A DNA stretch of 64,000 nt from Cellvibrio sp. KY-GH-1 (GTDB taxonomy: Bacteria; Pseudomonadota; Gammaproteobacteria; Pseudomonadales; Cellvibrionaceae): contig NZ_CP031728.1 in the NCBI RefSeq assembly GCF_008806975.1, positions 5,621,501 through 5,685,500 on the forward strand. Direction: 5' to 3'. The translations under genes were made by a program, and so were the position numbers. The notes under the pieces are model-generated. The model was not told the origin of the DNA. It searched no databases and saw only the letters and a program-made list of their open reading frames with translations. How positions within the stretch are numbered: the stretch's first letter is position 1; each line of letters opens with the position of its first letter. Below are positions 11,129-20,586 of this stretch, piece after piece.

Positions 11129-13051
11129 ATGAGTATATTCAGTCATTATCGCGAACGTTTTGAAGCTACCCAGCAGGAAGAGTTAACGATTAAGGAGTAT
11201 CTCGAACTCTGCAAAAAAGACCCCAGTGTTTATGCCTCGGCTGCAGAACGTATGTTGATGGCCATTGGTGACCCGGAGTTGGTTGATACTTCTCAAGATC
11301 CTCGCCTCAGTAGAATTTTTTCCAATAAAATCATCAAACGGTACAAAGCGTTTGGCGAGTTTTATGGTATGGAAGAATCGATCCAGCAAATTGTGTCGTT
11401 TTTCAAACATGCTGCACAGGGACTGGAGGAAAAGAAACAAATTCTTTATCTCTTAGGGCCGGTAGGTGGCGGTAAATCATCACTGGCGGAGATGCTAAAA
11501 ACATTGATGGAAAAAATGCCGATCTATTGCATCAAAGGCTCACCGGTATTTGAATCGCCATTAGGGCTATTTAATCCGGAAGAAGATGGCAAAATCCTGC
11601 AGGAAGACTATGGCATTCCTCCCCGCTACATTAAATCTATCATGTCACCTTGGGCGGCAAAACGTTTACAAGAGTTTCGGGGTGATATTACCCAGTTCAA
11701 AGTGGTAAAGGTTTTTCCTTCCATACTGAACCAGATAGCGATTACCAAAACTGAACCGGGTGATGAAAATAATCAGGATATTTCCTCGCTAGTGGGTAAG
11801 GTTGATATTCGTCAATTGGAAGAGTTTCCACAAAACGACCCAGATGCTTATAGCTTTAGTGGTGGCCTGTGTCGCGCTAACCAGGGGTTAATGGAATTCG
11901 TAGAGATGTTCAAGGCTCCCATCAAGGTGTTGCACCCGTTGTTAACGGCAACGCAGGAGGGGAATTTCAATAGTACGGAAGGCTTGGGAGCAATTCCGTT
12001 CGACGGGATCATTCTTGCGCACTCTAACGAGTCTGAATGGCAAAACTTCCGCAACAACAAAAACAATGAAGCATTTATTGACCGTGTTTACATCGTCAAG
12101 GTGCCTTACTGTTTACGGGTTACCGAGGAAATGAAAATCTACGAAAAATTGCTGCAACACTCTTCCTTGTCCAAGGCACCTTGTGCGCCGGACACATTGC
12201 GAATGCTTGCGCAATTTTCCGTGTTATCGCGTATTAAAGAACCAGAAAACTCCAACATCTACTCTAAAATGCGTATCTATGATGGTGAAAACCTGAAAGA
12301 TACGGATCCACGTGCAAAGTCCTTGCAAGAATATAAAGATGCGGCTGGTGTGGATGAAGGAATGAATGGACTGTCAACGCGATTCTCGTTCAAAATTTTA
12401 TCCAAGGTATTTAACTTTGATCCAACTGAAATCGCCGCTAACCCCGTACACCTGATGTATGTGCTGGAACAACAAATCGAGCAGGAACAATTCCCCAAAG
12501 AGGTGCAGGATAAATACCTGAATGCCTTAAAAGAATTCATTTCGCCTAAATATGTGGACTTTATTGGTAAAGAAATCCAAACCGCGTATCTGGAATCCTA
12601 TGCAGAATATGGTCAAAACATTTTTGATCGCTACGTGACTTATGCGGATTTCTGGATTCAGGATCAGGAGTATCGCGATCCGGAAACGGGAGAAATACTC
12701 AATCGCTCTTCGCTCAATGATGAACTGGAGAAAATTGAGAAGCCGGCGGGTATTAGTAATCCCAAAGATTTTCGCAATGAGATTGTCAACTTTGTGTTGC
12801 GTGCCAAGGCGAGCAATGCGGGAAAAAATCCTGATTGGCGCGGCTATGAAAAATTGCGCATAGTGATTGAGAAGAAAATGTTCTCAAATACCGAGGACTT
12901 GTTGCCAGTGATATCGTTTAACGCCAAGGCGTCTGTACAAGACAAGAAAAAGCATCATGATTTTGTCCAGCGTATGGTGGAGCGTGGGTACACTGAAAAG
13001 CAAGTGCGCTTGCTTTCTGAATGGTATTTGAGGGTAAGAAAATCCCAGTAA
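11129..13051 (+). CDS. prkA: PrkA/YeaG family AAA+ serine protein kinase
   Basis: Stress-related protein of the PrkA/YeaG family. E. coli YeaG is induced by nitrogen starvation and stationary phase, and kinase or AAA+ protease-like activity has been described for relatives. The 640 residues begin with the PrkA AAA domain: Walker A GPVGGGKS at residues 110-117 and KGSPVFESPLGLF shortly after. The C-terminal PrkA-specific domain follows at about residues 390-640. Length agrees with YeaG (644). It starts at ATG with an upstream GAGGTAG and heads a prkA-yeaH-spoVR cluster. The 288 bp upstream contain GGCTATGCTT, resembling a sigma-S -10 element, but I could not find a matching -35 and do not call it. 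Confidence 0.93.
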   Translation: MSIFSHYRERFEATQQEELTIKEYLELCKKDPSVYASAAERMLMAIGDPELVDTSQDPRLSRIFSNKIIKRYKAFGEFYGMEESIQQIVSFFKHAAQGLEEKKQILYLLGPVGGGKSSLAEMLKTLMEKMPIYCIKGSPVFESPLGLFNPEEDGKILQEDYGIPPRYIKSIMSPWAAKRLQEFRGDITQFKVVKVFPSILNQIAITKTEPGDENNQDISSLVGKVDIRQLEEFPQNDPDAYSFSGGLCRANQGLMEFVEMFKAPIKVLHPLLTATQEGNFNSTEGLGAIPFDGIILAHSNESEWQNFRNNKNNEAFIDRVYIVKVPYCLRVTEEMKIYEKLLQHSSLSKAPCAPDTLRMLAQFSVLSRIKEPENSNIYSKMRIYDGENLKDTDPRAKSLQEYKDAAGVDEGMNGLSTRFSFKILSKVFNFDPTEIAANPVHLMYVLEQQIEQEQFPKEVQDKYLNALKEFISPKYVDFIGKEIQTAYLESYAEYGQNIFDRYVTYADFWIQDQEYRDPETGEILNRSSLNDELEKIEKPAGISNPKDFRNEIVNFVLRAKASNAGKNPDWRGYEKLRIVIEKKMFSNTEDLLPVISFNAKASVQDKKKHHDFVQRMVERGYTEKQVRLLSEWYLRVRKSQ

Positions 13052-13168
13052 ACGATGAATTAACCTGAGAGGGCTTAGCGAAAAAACGCAAAACGTTTAA
13101 GTGAAAGGTAAGGGCAGTACAAAGGTAACCTGAAACACTATTGCTTTATAAAAAGTTAAGGTTGGGTT

Positions 13169-14443
13169 ATGAGTTACATAATTGATCGACGTCTCAATGC
13201 CAAAAACAAAAGCGCTGTAAACCGCCAGCGCTTTTTGCGGCGTTATCGCCACCAAATTCAGAAAGCGGTATCCGATGCGGTTAATGAACGCTCAATTACC
13301 GACATTGATAAAGGTGGTAAGGTCAGTATTCCCGGGCGTGATATTAGTGAACCTATTATTCATCACGGTCAGGGGGGGCTTAATGAGCGCGTGCTGCCGG
13401 GTAACAAGCATTTCTCGGAAGGCGATAAAATAGCGCGGCCACAAGGTGGCGAGGGGCAGGGCGGCGGCGGTAAAGCCAGTGATTCCGGTGAAGGAATGGA
13501 TGACTTTTCATTCACACTTTCACAAGAAGAATTTTTGGACTTTATGTTCGATGGGCTTGAACTACCCAATTTGATCAAGCGCCAATTGTCGGGTTTGGAA
13601 GAGTTTAAAACCGTGCGCGGTGGTATTGCCAACGAGGGGCAGCCGGGTCGAATTAATATTGTGCGCTCCTTACGTTCTGCCAATATGCGGCGCTTGGCGT
13701 TGACCGGTGGCAAACGTAGACAATTACAGGCCTTGCAAGAAGAGTTAGCTGAGTTGGAAAAATCTCCGGAGGCAAAGCGCGATTCGGCACGTTACAACGA
13801 ATTGCTTGCGGCGATCGCCAAGCTGGAGCGTTCCATCAGTAAAGTGCCATGGTTGGACACTTTCGATCTCAAATACAATTTGATGATCAAGCAACCAGTG
13901 CCGCGCTCTAAGGCCGTCATGTTTTGCATTATGGATGTTTCCGGTTCAATGGACCAGGCCACCAAAGACATCGCCAAACGCTTTTTCATCCTTCTTTATT
14001 TATTCCTGCAACGCAATTACGAAAAAACAGAAATCGTATTTATTCGTCATCACACCAGTGCGAAAGAAGTGGATGAAGATGAGTTTTTCCATTCGCGCGA
14101 GACTGGCGGTACGGTGGTATCCAGTGCGTTGCGCTTGATGCAAGAAATTATCAAAGATCGCTATTCGCCAGAGCAATGGAATATCTATGGCGCCCAGGCT
14201 TCCGACGGTGATAACTGGGGTGAAGACTCTGATGTGTGCCGCGATATTTTAGTGGATGAGCTCCTGCCTAGTTGCCAGTATTTTTCTTATATAGAAATTA
14301 CCAACAATGAGCATCAGGCATTGTGGAGCGTTTACGAAACGATTCAAGAGCAATTTCCCGAGAGTTTTGCACTACAGCATATTCGCGGTGTGGGCGATAT
14401 TTATCCGGTATTCCGTGAGCTATTCCATAAGAAGGTCGCATGA
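13169..14443 (+). CDS. yeaH: YeaH/YhbH family protein (DUF444, VWA-like)
   Basis: Partner of PrkA in the conserved stress cluster; molecular function is not established. The 424-residue protein starts [20 protein letters not shown], as in E. coli YeaH (427 residues). It has a Gly-rich segment (about residues 92-108) and a von Willebrand A-like region with a metal-site motif DVSGSM beginning at D256. [20 protein letters not shown] and [10 protein letters not shown] lie in the C-terminal part. It follows prkA after 117 bp and overlaps spoVR by 4 bp (ATGA), so yeaH and spoVR are translationally coupled. Confidence 0.92.
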   Translation: MSYIIDRRLNAKNKSAVNRQRFLRRYRHQIQKAVSDAVNERSITDIDKGGKVSIPGRDISEPIIHHGQGGLNERVLPGNKHFSEGDKIARPQGGEGQGGGGKASDSGEGMDDFSFTLSQEEFLDFMFDGLELPNLIKRQLSGLEEFKTVRGGIANEGQPGRINIVRSLRSANMRRLALTGGKRRQLQALQEELAELEKSPEAKRDSARYNELLAAIAKLERSISKVPWLDTFDLKYNLMIKQPVPRSKAVMFCIMDVSGSMDQATKDIAKRFFILLYLFLQRNYEKTEIVFIRHHTSAKEVDEDEFFHSRETGGTVVSSALRLMQEIIKDRYSPEQWNIYGAQASDGDNWGEDSDVCRDILVDELLPSCQYFSYIEITNNEHQALWSVYETIQEQFPESFALQHIRGVGDIYPVFRELFHKKVA

Positions 14444-15936
14444 AAAATCCACTGTTTACCACCTCTGAATGGAACTTTGATTTGATTCGCGAAGTGGATC
14501 AAGTTCTTGCTGGTTTGGCGGAAGAGTTTGGTTTGGATACCTACCCCAATCAAATTGAAGTGATTAGTTCCGAGCAAATGATGGATGCCTATTCATCGGT
14601 GGGAATGCCTATAGGTTATAGTCATTGGTCGTACGGGAAACAGTTGCTGAGTACTGAGCATTCCTACAAACGCGGGCAAATGGGGTTGGCATATGAAATT
14701 GTAATCAACTCCAACCCCTGTATTGCGTATTTAATGGAAGAAAATACCATGACCATGCAAACGCTGGTCATCGCTCATGCGTGCTATGGGCATAACTCGT
14801 TTTTTAAAGGTAATTATTTATTCCGCACCTGGACGGATGCAAGTTCGATTATCGATTATCTGGTGTTCGCGAAAAACTATATCAGTAAATGCGAAGAACG
14901 TTACGGCATTAGCGCGGTTGAAGATATTTTGGATTCCTGTCACGCGTTAATGAATTACGGCGTGGATAGATACAAACGTCCTTATCCTATTTCTGCTCAG
15001 GAAGAAGAGCGGCGCCAGAGTGAGCGAGAGGAGTATTTGCGCAAACATGTAAATGATCTGTGGCGAACTATTCCTAAGTCGGCCAACGCCGATGCACATA
15101 AAAATGAACCCCGTTTCCCTCAAGAGCCGCAGGAAAACATTCTCTATTTCCTGGAAAAAAATTCACCCCTTTTGGAACCATGGCAGCGGGAAGTAATCCG
15201 TATTGTGCGCAAAATTGCCCAGTATTTTTATCCGCAGCGCCAAACCCAGGTGATGAATGAAGGTTGGGCAACTTTTTGGCATTACACGCTACTGAATGAG
15301 CTGCATGCGCGCGGTTATGTGACGGATGGCTTTATCATGGAGTTTTTGCAGTCGCACACCGGCGTCATTGCTCAACCTGCTTATGATCACCCTTATTTTA
15401 GCGGTATTAACCCTTACACCTTGGGTTTTTCGATCATGAGTGACATTCGTCGGATGTGTGAAAATCCTACCGATGAAGACCGTACCTGGTTTCCAGAAAT
15501 TGCTGGCTCTAATTGGAAAGAAACGCTGCAGTTCGCGATGAAAAACTTTAAAGATGAAAGTTTTATCCTGCAGTTTTTGTCCCCTAAAGTTATGCGCGAT
15601 TTAAAACTGTTCAGCATAGTTGATGACGATCAGCAGGAAAAAATTCGTGTCGATGCAATCCACAATGAACGCGGCTTTCGCAAACTGCGTGAAAATCTGG
15701 CTGGTCAATATAACCTGGGGAATCGCGAACCCAATATTCAAGTCTACAAAGTAGAGGTGCGCGGAGATCGCTCGTTGACTCTGCATCACTACATGCACAA
15801 TCGCCGTCCGCTGGGTGAATCCACCGAGGAAGTCTTAAAACACTTGCACCGTTTATGGGGCTTTGATGTTCATTTGCATTCGGTGGATGGTGACGAGATT
15901 AAACAAAGCTACCATTGTCCGCCCAAGCACCCCTGA
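14440..15936 (+). CDS. spoVR: SpoVR family protein (YcgB)
   Basis: SpoVR/YcgB proteins accompany PrkA and YeaH in many bacteria. In Bacillus SpoVR takes part in spore cortex formation, and in non-spore-formers the role is unknown. The 498-residue protein fits the family length and contains [45 protein letters not shown] and [12 protein letters not shown]. The conserved H and E residues in HACYGHNSF and NEGWATFWH suggest a metal site (inference). The start codon lies inside the yeaH stop (ATGA). A long hairpin terminator follows, closing the three-gene unit. Confidence 0.93.
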   Translation: MKNPLFTTSEWNFDLIREVDQVLAGLAEEFGLDTYPNQIEVISSEQMMDAYSSVGMPIGYSHWSYGKQLLSTEHSYKRGQMGLAYEIVINSNPCIAYLMEENTMTMQTLVIAHACYGHNSFFKGNYLFRTWTDASSIIDYLVFAKNYISKCEERYGISAVEDILDSCHALMNYGVDRYKRPYPISAQEEERRQSEREEYLRKHVNDLWRTIPKSANADAHKNEPRFPQEPQENILYFLEKNSPLLEPWQREVIRIVRKIAQYFYPQRQTQVMNEGWATFWHYTLLNELHARGYVTDGFIMEFLQSHTGVIAQPAYDHPYFSGINPYTLGFSIMSDIRRMCENPTDEDRTWFPEIAGSNWKETLQFAMKNFKDESFILQFLSPKVMRDLKLFSIVDDDQQEKIRVDAIHNERGFRKLRENLAGQYNLGNREPNIQVYKVEVRGDRSLTLHHYMHNRRPLGESTEEVLKHLHRLWGFDVHLHSVDGDEIKQSYHCPPKHP

Positions 15937-15967
15937 TTGCATCTATTAAAAGATAGTGAACTATACC

Positions 15968-16014
15968 ACGGGAGTAATGTCAGCTTATTGCTGTAACATG
16001 CTCCCGTTTTCTTT
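15968..16014 (+). terminator. Terminator of the prkA-yeaH-spoVR operon
   Basis: ACGGGAG (15968-15974) pairs with CTCCCGT (16001-16007), with further internal pairing ATGT/ACAT, and is followed by TTTCTTTT. Confidence 0.8.
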
Positions 16015-16060
16015 TGGGTTATTGCCTGAAGGATGGATCGTATAATAATCAGGAAGTTGT

Positions 16061-16981
16061 ATGAAGATTGTAATTGTTCGTTTTTTAATCTTGCTGAGTG
16101 CCGTTATTTCATCGATTTGTTTTGCCCGCGAAATCTCGCTAACCTTTGACGATGCTCCGACGCCTGATTCAGTGTTAATGACGGGTGCGGAGCGTACACA
16201 GAAGTTAATTGCAGCTCTGAAGCTCGCCGATGTGCCCGATGCATTATTCTTTGTTAAAGCCGATTATATAAACCCGCAAACAGCAGGGCGTCTAACGCAG
16301 TACACTGATGCGGGCTTCCATTTGGCGAGCCATAGCTTTACCCATCAGTCTGCCAATCAACTAGGCGTAAATGCCTATGCGCAGGATGCCTATAAAGCGC
16401 ATCTGGCTTTGAAACCCTTTGCTAATGTCCTGAATTACCATCGATTTCCCTTTCTTCATTACGGTAAAGATCTTACTGAGATTAATCAGTTGCAAAATTT
16501 ACTTAGGGAGTTGGGGTACAAAGATGGCTACGTGACTATCGATAATTTTGATTGGTATATCAGCTCGCTAATTACCAAAGCGGCGGAAGAAAAGAAAACC
16601 ATAAATTATGAAAAGGCGCGGGACTTTTATGTAAAAAGTCTGTATGAATCGATTGAATTTTACGATGCAATTGCAAAAAAATCCTTAAAACGATCACCAC
16701 GGCATGTATTGCTGCTGCATGAAAATGATGCGGCTGCTCTATTCGTTGGCGATTTGATTCAACATTTGCGCAGCAAAGGCTGGAAGATTATTTCCCCGCA
16801 ACAAGCTTACAAAGACCCTATTGCGAAAAGCTTTCCTGCGGTTGCCTTTCATAAGCAGGGCAGGGTAGCGGCAATTGCTAATAGTAAAGGTGTTCCCGAA
16901 GCAGAATTGCGCCATCCTTCAGAAAATGAAACTTATCTCAATCAGGCGTTTATCTCTGCCGGAATTATAGAAAATAAATAA
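16061..16981 (+). CDS. Secreted polysaccharide deacetylase (NodB homology, CE4-like)
   Basis: Predicted exported de-N-acetylase or de-O-acetylase acting on a polysaccharide such as chitin oligomers, xylan or peptidoglycan; the substrate cannot be read from sequence. A signal peptide ending ICFA (residue 22) is followed at once by motif 1, SLTFDDAPTP, with D30 as the likely base and D31 as a metal ligand. Motif 2 is ASHSFTHQ, with the two metal histidines. LLLHENDAAALF near residue 223 fits the C-terminal histidine motif. Mature size is about 284 residues. The next gene, an esterase, starts 18 bp downstream and probably forms an operon with it. Confidence 0.85.
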   Translation: MKIVIVRFLILLSAVISSICFAREISLTFDDAPTPDSVLMTGAERTQKLIAALKLADVPDALFFVKADYINPQTAGRLTQYTDAGFHLASHSFTHQSANQLGVNAYAQDAYKAHLALKPFANVLNYHRFPFLHYGKDLTEINQLQNLLRELGYKDGYVTIDNFDWYISSLITKAAEEKKTINYEKARDFYVKSLYESIEFYDAIAKKSLKRSPRHVLLLHENDAAALFVGDLIQHLRSKGWKIISPQQAYKDPIAKSFPAVAFHKQGRVAAIANSKGVPEAELRHPSENETYLNQAFISAGIIENK

Positions 16982-16999
16982 TCGTAATAAGGGAATTAA

Positions 17000-17869
17000 A
17001 TGTTCTTAAGAATAGATTATGTCTTGCCGCTTTTCATGAGCGTAGTTGGATTTACGAGTCAAGTAATCGCAGCAGAGCTTCCTCCATTTGGATATCCCAA
17101 ATTTGAAACTCTGAGTGTTCATGCGAATAGTAACAATAAAGATTACGAGCTTTATGTTCAAGTTCCACAGTCTTATGCCGATTCAAAAACTAATTACCCC
17201 TTAATTTTGGTTAACGATTCGCGTTTCGCATTTCCAGTCACAACTGGTGCAATGGCGTTAATGGGCGGTGCTGTAGTACAGGAAGCGGTAGTAGTGGGTA
17301 TATCTTACGCAAAAGGTGAAGATCGCAGCATTAGTCGCACACGTGACTATACCCCTACCTATTCGCCGATAGAAAAAAGCGGATATTCCAGTGCTAGTCG
17401 ATTAGCATCTGGTCACGCCAAGGAGTATGTGGATTTTATTGAGACTCAGGTCATTCCGTTGGTGCAGCAAAAATATCGTATCGATACTAAAAAGAAAGTG
17501 TTCGTAGGGCATTCATTTGGTGGTTTGTTAGGTGCCTATATCCTTTTTACAAAACCGGAGCTCTTTACTGATTACATCATTGGTAGTCCTTCGTTGTGGT
17601 ACGACAATCGGGTGATGTTCAGCATGGAAAAGGAGTACGCGAAATTCCATACGCAACTACCGGTAAATGTCTCCATGTTTGTCGGTGAGCTGGAAAACGA
17701 TTATTACCCTATGGTAAAGGACTTGCACGATATGGAAAAGCAATTGCGCTTACGTAACTATAAAGGATTGAACTTGAAGGTTGAGGTTTTAGCCAATGAG
17801 AATCACCACAGCGTGTTTCCCGGTTTATTATCCAAGGGCCTTGTGGCTACGATCCCGTTAAAAAAATAG
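17000..17869 (+). CDS. Secreted alpha/beta-hydrolase, esterase-D/IroE-like
   Basis: Serine esterase of the PF00756 type, predicted to cleave a small ester such as feruloyl or acetyl groups on plant polysaccharide, or a siderophore ester. The 289-residue protein has a signal peptide ending QVIAA (about residue 26). The nucleophile elbow GHSFGG has S172 as the predicted nucleophile, preceded by KKKVFV. PLILVNDSRFAFP and YIIGSPSLWYDN are typical of the esterase family. The catalytic His is probably in NENHHSVFPGLL near the C-terminus. It follows the deacetylase by 18 bp, which suggests a joint role in removing side groups from a polymer (inference). Confidence 0.83.
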   Translation: MFLRIDYVLPLFMSVVGFTSQVIAAELPPFGYPKFETLSVHANSNNKDYELYVQVPQSYADSKTNYPLILVNDSRFAFPVTTGAMALMGGAVVQEAVVVGISYAKGEDRSISRTRDYTPTYSPIEKSGYSSASRLASGHAKEYVDFIETQVIPLVQQKYRIDTKKKVFVGHSFGGLLGAYILFTKPELFTDYIIGSPSLWYDNRVMFSMEKEYAKFHTQLPVNVSMFVGELENDYYPMVKDLHDMEKQLRLRNYKGLNLKVEVLANENHHSVFPGLLSKGLVATIPLKK

Positions 17870-17886
17870 ATGGTTTTTGTTGTGCG

Positions 17887-17931
17887 CAGGTGCAAGGTAT
17901 GTGTATGCATCACATATACATGCCTTGCCTG
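17887..17931. terminator. Long inverted repeat between convergent esterase and blaR1-like genes
   Basis: CAGGTGCAAGGTATGT and ACATGCCTTGCCTG form an imperfect stem of about 18 bp with a short AT-rich loop. There is no clear T run, but its place between two convergent stop codons fits a bidirectional terminator. Confidence 0.6.
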
Positions 17932-17935
17932 TGGT

Positions 17936-19144
17936 TTACAGCGATTCTGGGGCACCTGCGGCAAAGTCCTTCAATAGCTTAATTGCATCCTTGCAGCTTA
18001 TATCTTCCAGTACAAGTGTTATTTCATCGTTATCTGCTTTTGCGAGCACTTCAGCGGTGCCGCATTTCTTATTAACTTCTTTCATCACCTCATGTGCAGA
18101 AATTTTGGCAACATCAAGGGAGATGATTTTATTATCGATTTTGTCTGGTGTTGCATTGGCACAAATGGCGATTAATAGCCCGCTGAGTAAAATGGCGAGA
18201 CCAGTTGTCGAACCTGCTTTCATGGCGGATTCGTTTTTTTGTGTTTTAAACAGGCGAGTAACACGCTGCAGCAGTAAATTTTTGTGATTGATATTCATTG
18301 CAATTTTTTTATTGGTATTCATTTCAGCAAGCTCCTTCAGTGTATTGGCAAACAACATGGGGTTTTGATTTATGGTTACAGCAATATCGTCACAGGCATG
18401 TTCACGTTCCTTATCGATTTGAGAAGAAATCCATAGTAAAAAGGGATTGAAAAAGAAGAGGGTTTTTATCAGTGTTTGTATTATTCCCAGCAGGTAATCC
18501 TGGCGGCGGATATGGGCAAGTTCATGCAACAAAATCGCTTCTATTTGTTCTTGGCTCATGCATAACAGTAGTTTCATAGGGAGTAGTACCACAGGTTTGA
18601 TGTGGCCGATAACGCAAGGGGAAATGGTAATCAATGAAATGCGAAGTTCAATTGAGCGTGAGATGCCAATCGTTCTTGCAAGCCCCATGAATATTGAGTT
18701 CCATTTTTCTGGTGTTGTTGTCAGGTTGTCGTTTTTTAAGTATTGGCTGTAGCGATAATCGACTAGTATCTTAATTCCAATGGCAGCAACAACCAGCATC
18801 CAAATAAAGGCAATGTTGTTAATGTAAGTGTTAATAAAATCAACGAACCCCCAGTGTAGGGAGTTTTCAATTTGAGATAATGGCTCATCGGCCAGGGTTG
18901 GGTGAATTACAATGTTGGTGCTGTTTTTTTGGTAGCTGTAAAAAGTAGTTGCGCTGGTAAATAACGCTAGCAGTAGGCTTGCCAATGCAGCCAGATAACG
19001 AGTATTTGCACTCGCGTGCCGGTAGCAGGCTAGTATTAGTGCGCAAGATAAAGCGATTAGGGCGTGTTGCCATAGAGAGTGCAATAGCATCCAGCCAAGC
19101 GAGTTAATCCAATCTTGCTGCATGAATTGCACAACGTTTTCCAT
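17936..19144 (-). CDS. BlaR1-type M56 membrane metallopeptidase with STN-like C-terminal domain
   Basis: Membrane sensor-protease of the BlaR1/MecR1 family. On sensing a signal it is expected to trigger removal of the BlaI-type repressor encoded just upstream. The 402-residue protein has several N-terminal membrane helices, the zinc motif HELAH (H207-E208, H211) in LLHELAHIRRQDYLLG, EREHACDDIAV downstream with a third-ligand glutamate, and a last helix near residues 318-335. Instead of the penicillin-binding sensor of BlaR1 it ends in about 65 residues that look like a secretin/TonB short N-terminal (STN) domain: ISLDVAKISAHEVMKEV, then EITLVLEDISCKDAIKLL. The signal is therefore probably not a beta-lactam. 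It starts 2 bp after the repressor stop codon. Confidence 0.85.
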   Translation of the reverse strand: MENVVQFMQQDWINSLGWMLLHSLWQHALIALSCALILACYRHASANTRYLAALASLLLALFTSATTFYSYQKNSTNIVIHPTLADEPLSQIENSLHWGFVDFINTYINNIAFIWMLVVAAIGIKILVDYRYSQYLKNDNLTTTPEKWNSIFMGLARTIGISRSIELRISLITISPCVIGHIKPVVLLPMKLLLCMSQEQIEAILLHELAHIRRQDYLLGIIQTLIKTLFFFNPFLLWISSQIDKEREHACDDIAVTINQNPMLFANTLKELAEMNTNKKIAMNINHKNLLLQRVTRLFKTQKNESAMKAGSTTGLAILLSGLLIAICANATPDKIDNKIISLDVAKISAHEVMKEVNKKCGTAEVLAKADNDEITLVLEDISCKDAIKLLKDFAAGAPESL

Positions 19145-19146
19145 GG

Positions 19147-19515
19147 CTATTTATCCATATTATCCAGAAATGCTTTTATTTCATTAAGCTCTTTTTTGGA
19201 TACCTTTTTATTGCCAAGCAAATGCATTACCAATTGCGATTTGGAACCGCCAAATGCACTTTGCAACAATTTTTCCAGCATGGAGCTTTGTGTGTCGGCC
19301 TGTGCTATTAACGGAAAATAAATGTGGCTTTTGCCATCCTTCTCGCGCCCTAATAAACCTTTCTGTTCCATTATCTGCATGGTTTTTAGGGTGGTTGTAT
19401 AACCAACAGGTTTGATTTCACTCAGTTTATCGTTGACCGTCTGTACTTTGGCTTCTTGTAATAGCCAAAGTACTTGCAATATTTCCAATTCAGCCGGGGT
19501 GGGGGTTATTGACAT
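19147..19515 (-). CDS. BlaI/MecI/CopY-family transcriptional repressor
   Basis: Winged-helix repressor that dimerises on palindromic operators and is inactivated by proteolysis through the partner metallopeptidase. The 122-residue protein contains TPAELEILQVLW at the N-terminus, the recognition region VGYTTTLKTMQIMEQKGLLGREKDGKSHIYFPL (about residues 37-69, given in family order), and a C-terminal dimerisation segment. The ATG at 19513-19515 is chosen over an in-frame TTG four codons earlier, because GGAAG sits 6 bp before it. The stop is 2 bp from the blaR1-like start, so they form one operon. A palindrome cluster just upstream is the likely autoregulatory site. Confidence 0.9.
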   Translation of the reverse strand: MSITPTPAELEILQVLWLLQEAKVQTVNDKLSEIKPVGYTTTLKTMQIMEQKGLLGREKDGKSHIYFPLIAQADTQSSMLEKLLQSAFGGSKSQLVMHLLGNKKVSKKELNEIKAFLDNMDK

Positions 19516-19545
19516 ATTTTCTTCCAAAAAAGAGTAATACCCATT

Positions 19546-19589
19546 ACTACGTAGTTCTTCGTAATAACTTATACGAAGTGTTTCGTAGT
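19546..19589. promoter_or_regulatory. Predicted BlaI-type operator: nested palindromes
   Basis: Three overlapping dyads lie 31-74 bp before the repressor ATG: ACTACGTAGT (19546-19555), CTTCGTA with TACGAAG (19557-19563 and 19572-19578), and TACGAA-GTGT-TTCGTA (19572-19587). They share the half-site ACTACG/TACGAA. Known BlaI and MecI operators are TACTACA/TGTAGTA-like dyads, so this is a plausible variant (inference). Confidence 0.7.
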
Positions 19590-19709
19590 TTCAAGTGGGT
19601 AGTGAAAATAGTTCATATGTGCGCCGCATTCTAGTTGGGTGTTGAAGAGTTAATCCGGTTTCCTATATCCTGCCGCTTCGGAATTTACTATCAGGTTTAG
19701 GAAGGCGAA

Positions 19710-20522
19710 ATGGATTTAAAAAAGTCGAGATTGGTATTTTTAGGTTGTTTTGCAGTGGTGGCAGGCGGTTGTAGTTGGGGAGGCAATTCTCGCAGTGTCC
19801 AGGATTTGGATATTTACGAAAATCCAACCGACACTCGAGTACTGCAGCTAAATCATCATCATAAATCAGGGCGTAGTGCCACCCAATTGGAAATCCTGCA
19901 CGTGAATGTTGACGATAAGCTCTTTGTCAGCTCGGCAGTTGGGGAGCAGGGGAATGGGGAAGCGAGAATTCGAAACACTAGGCTTCCTGATAAGCCTGAG
20001 TATCAAATGATAGGTGTGGGCGAGGTTGCTGCTTCCTACGATATTCGTCGGTCTTCATTGCGTCATGTATTCAAGTTGGATGCTAACGGACGCATGCAAA
20101 TTGATTTTTCTCCCGAGTTGTCATTGATCCAGTTGGATAGCGAGTACCGCTCTGCTCATAAAGCATTGGACATAGATTTTGATAAATTGGGTGCGGGTGC
20201 GAGCTTTAATTTTCGCTGGGTTATGTTTAGCCGTTTAAGTTTGAATGCGAGTAGTGCGCGTACTTTTTATGATGGCAGCACAGATTCAGCTAGTCATATG
20301 GTGTATTTACGTTTCTACCCGACTAAAAATTTGTATTTAGATATTGGTAGGCAAACCAACTATTTTGATTTTGGCGATGACACCAAGGTTTCCTTCGAGC
20401 AGCGCGTACGAGAGGGCGGCATTTGTGAGTCCAGTTGCAATTATGTTTATGACGGAACAAAAAATTCTAATTTGGTTGTTCAAAATATCGGTTACCGGTT
20501 TGCGGTCGGTTACGATTTCTAA
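19710..20522 (+). CDS. Putative outer-membrane lipoprotein with beta-barrel-like sequence
   Basis: I do not recognise the family. The 270-residue product begins with a short positive N-terminus, a hydrophobic stretch and a lipobox-like VVAGGC with the cysteine at about residue 21, so lipidation is predicted. The remainder is rich in alternating polar and aromatic residues, such as FRWVMFSRLSLNASSARTFY, MVYLRFYPTKNLYLDIG and VVQNIGYRFAVGYDF. It ends in a terminal phenylalanine, a common signal of outer-membrane barrels. Two cysteines lie close together in GICESSCNYVYDG. It is a single gene, oriented away from the BlaI operator region. Whether it responds to that regulator is unknown. Function not assigned. 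Confidence 0.6.
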   Translation: MDLKKSRLVFLGCFAVVAGGCSWGGNSRSVQDLDIYENPTDTRVLQLNHHHKSGRSATQLEILHVNVDDKLFVSSAVGEQGNGEARIRNTRLPDKPEYQMIGVGEVAASYDIRRSSLRHVFKLDANGRMQIDFSPELSLIQLDSEYRSAHKALDIDFDKLGAGASFNFRWVMFSRLSLNASSARTFYDGSTDSASHMVYLRFYPTKNLYLDIGRQTNYFDFGDDTKVSFEQRVREGGICESSCNYVYDGTKNSNLVVQNIGYRFAVGYDF

Positions 20523-20586
20523 CCTGGTTTGATCTATACACTAACGTTGTATTCGCTGGTGTATGTCGAGTTCGGCCTTTATCCGC

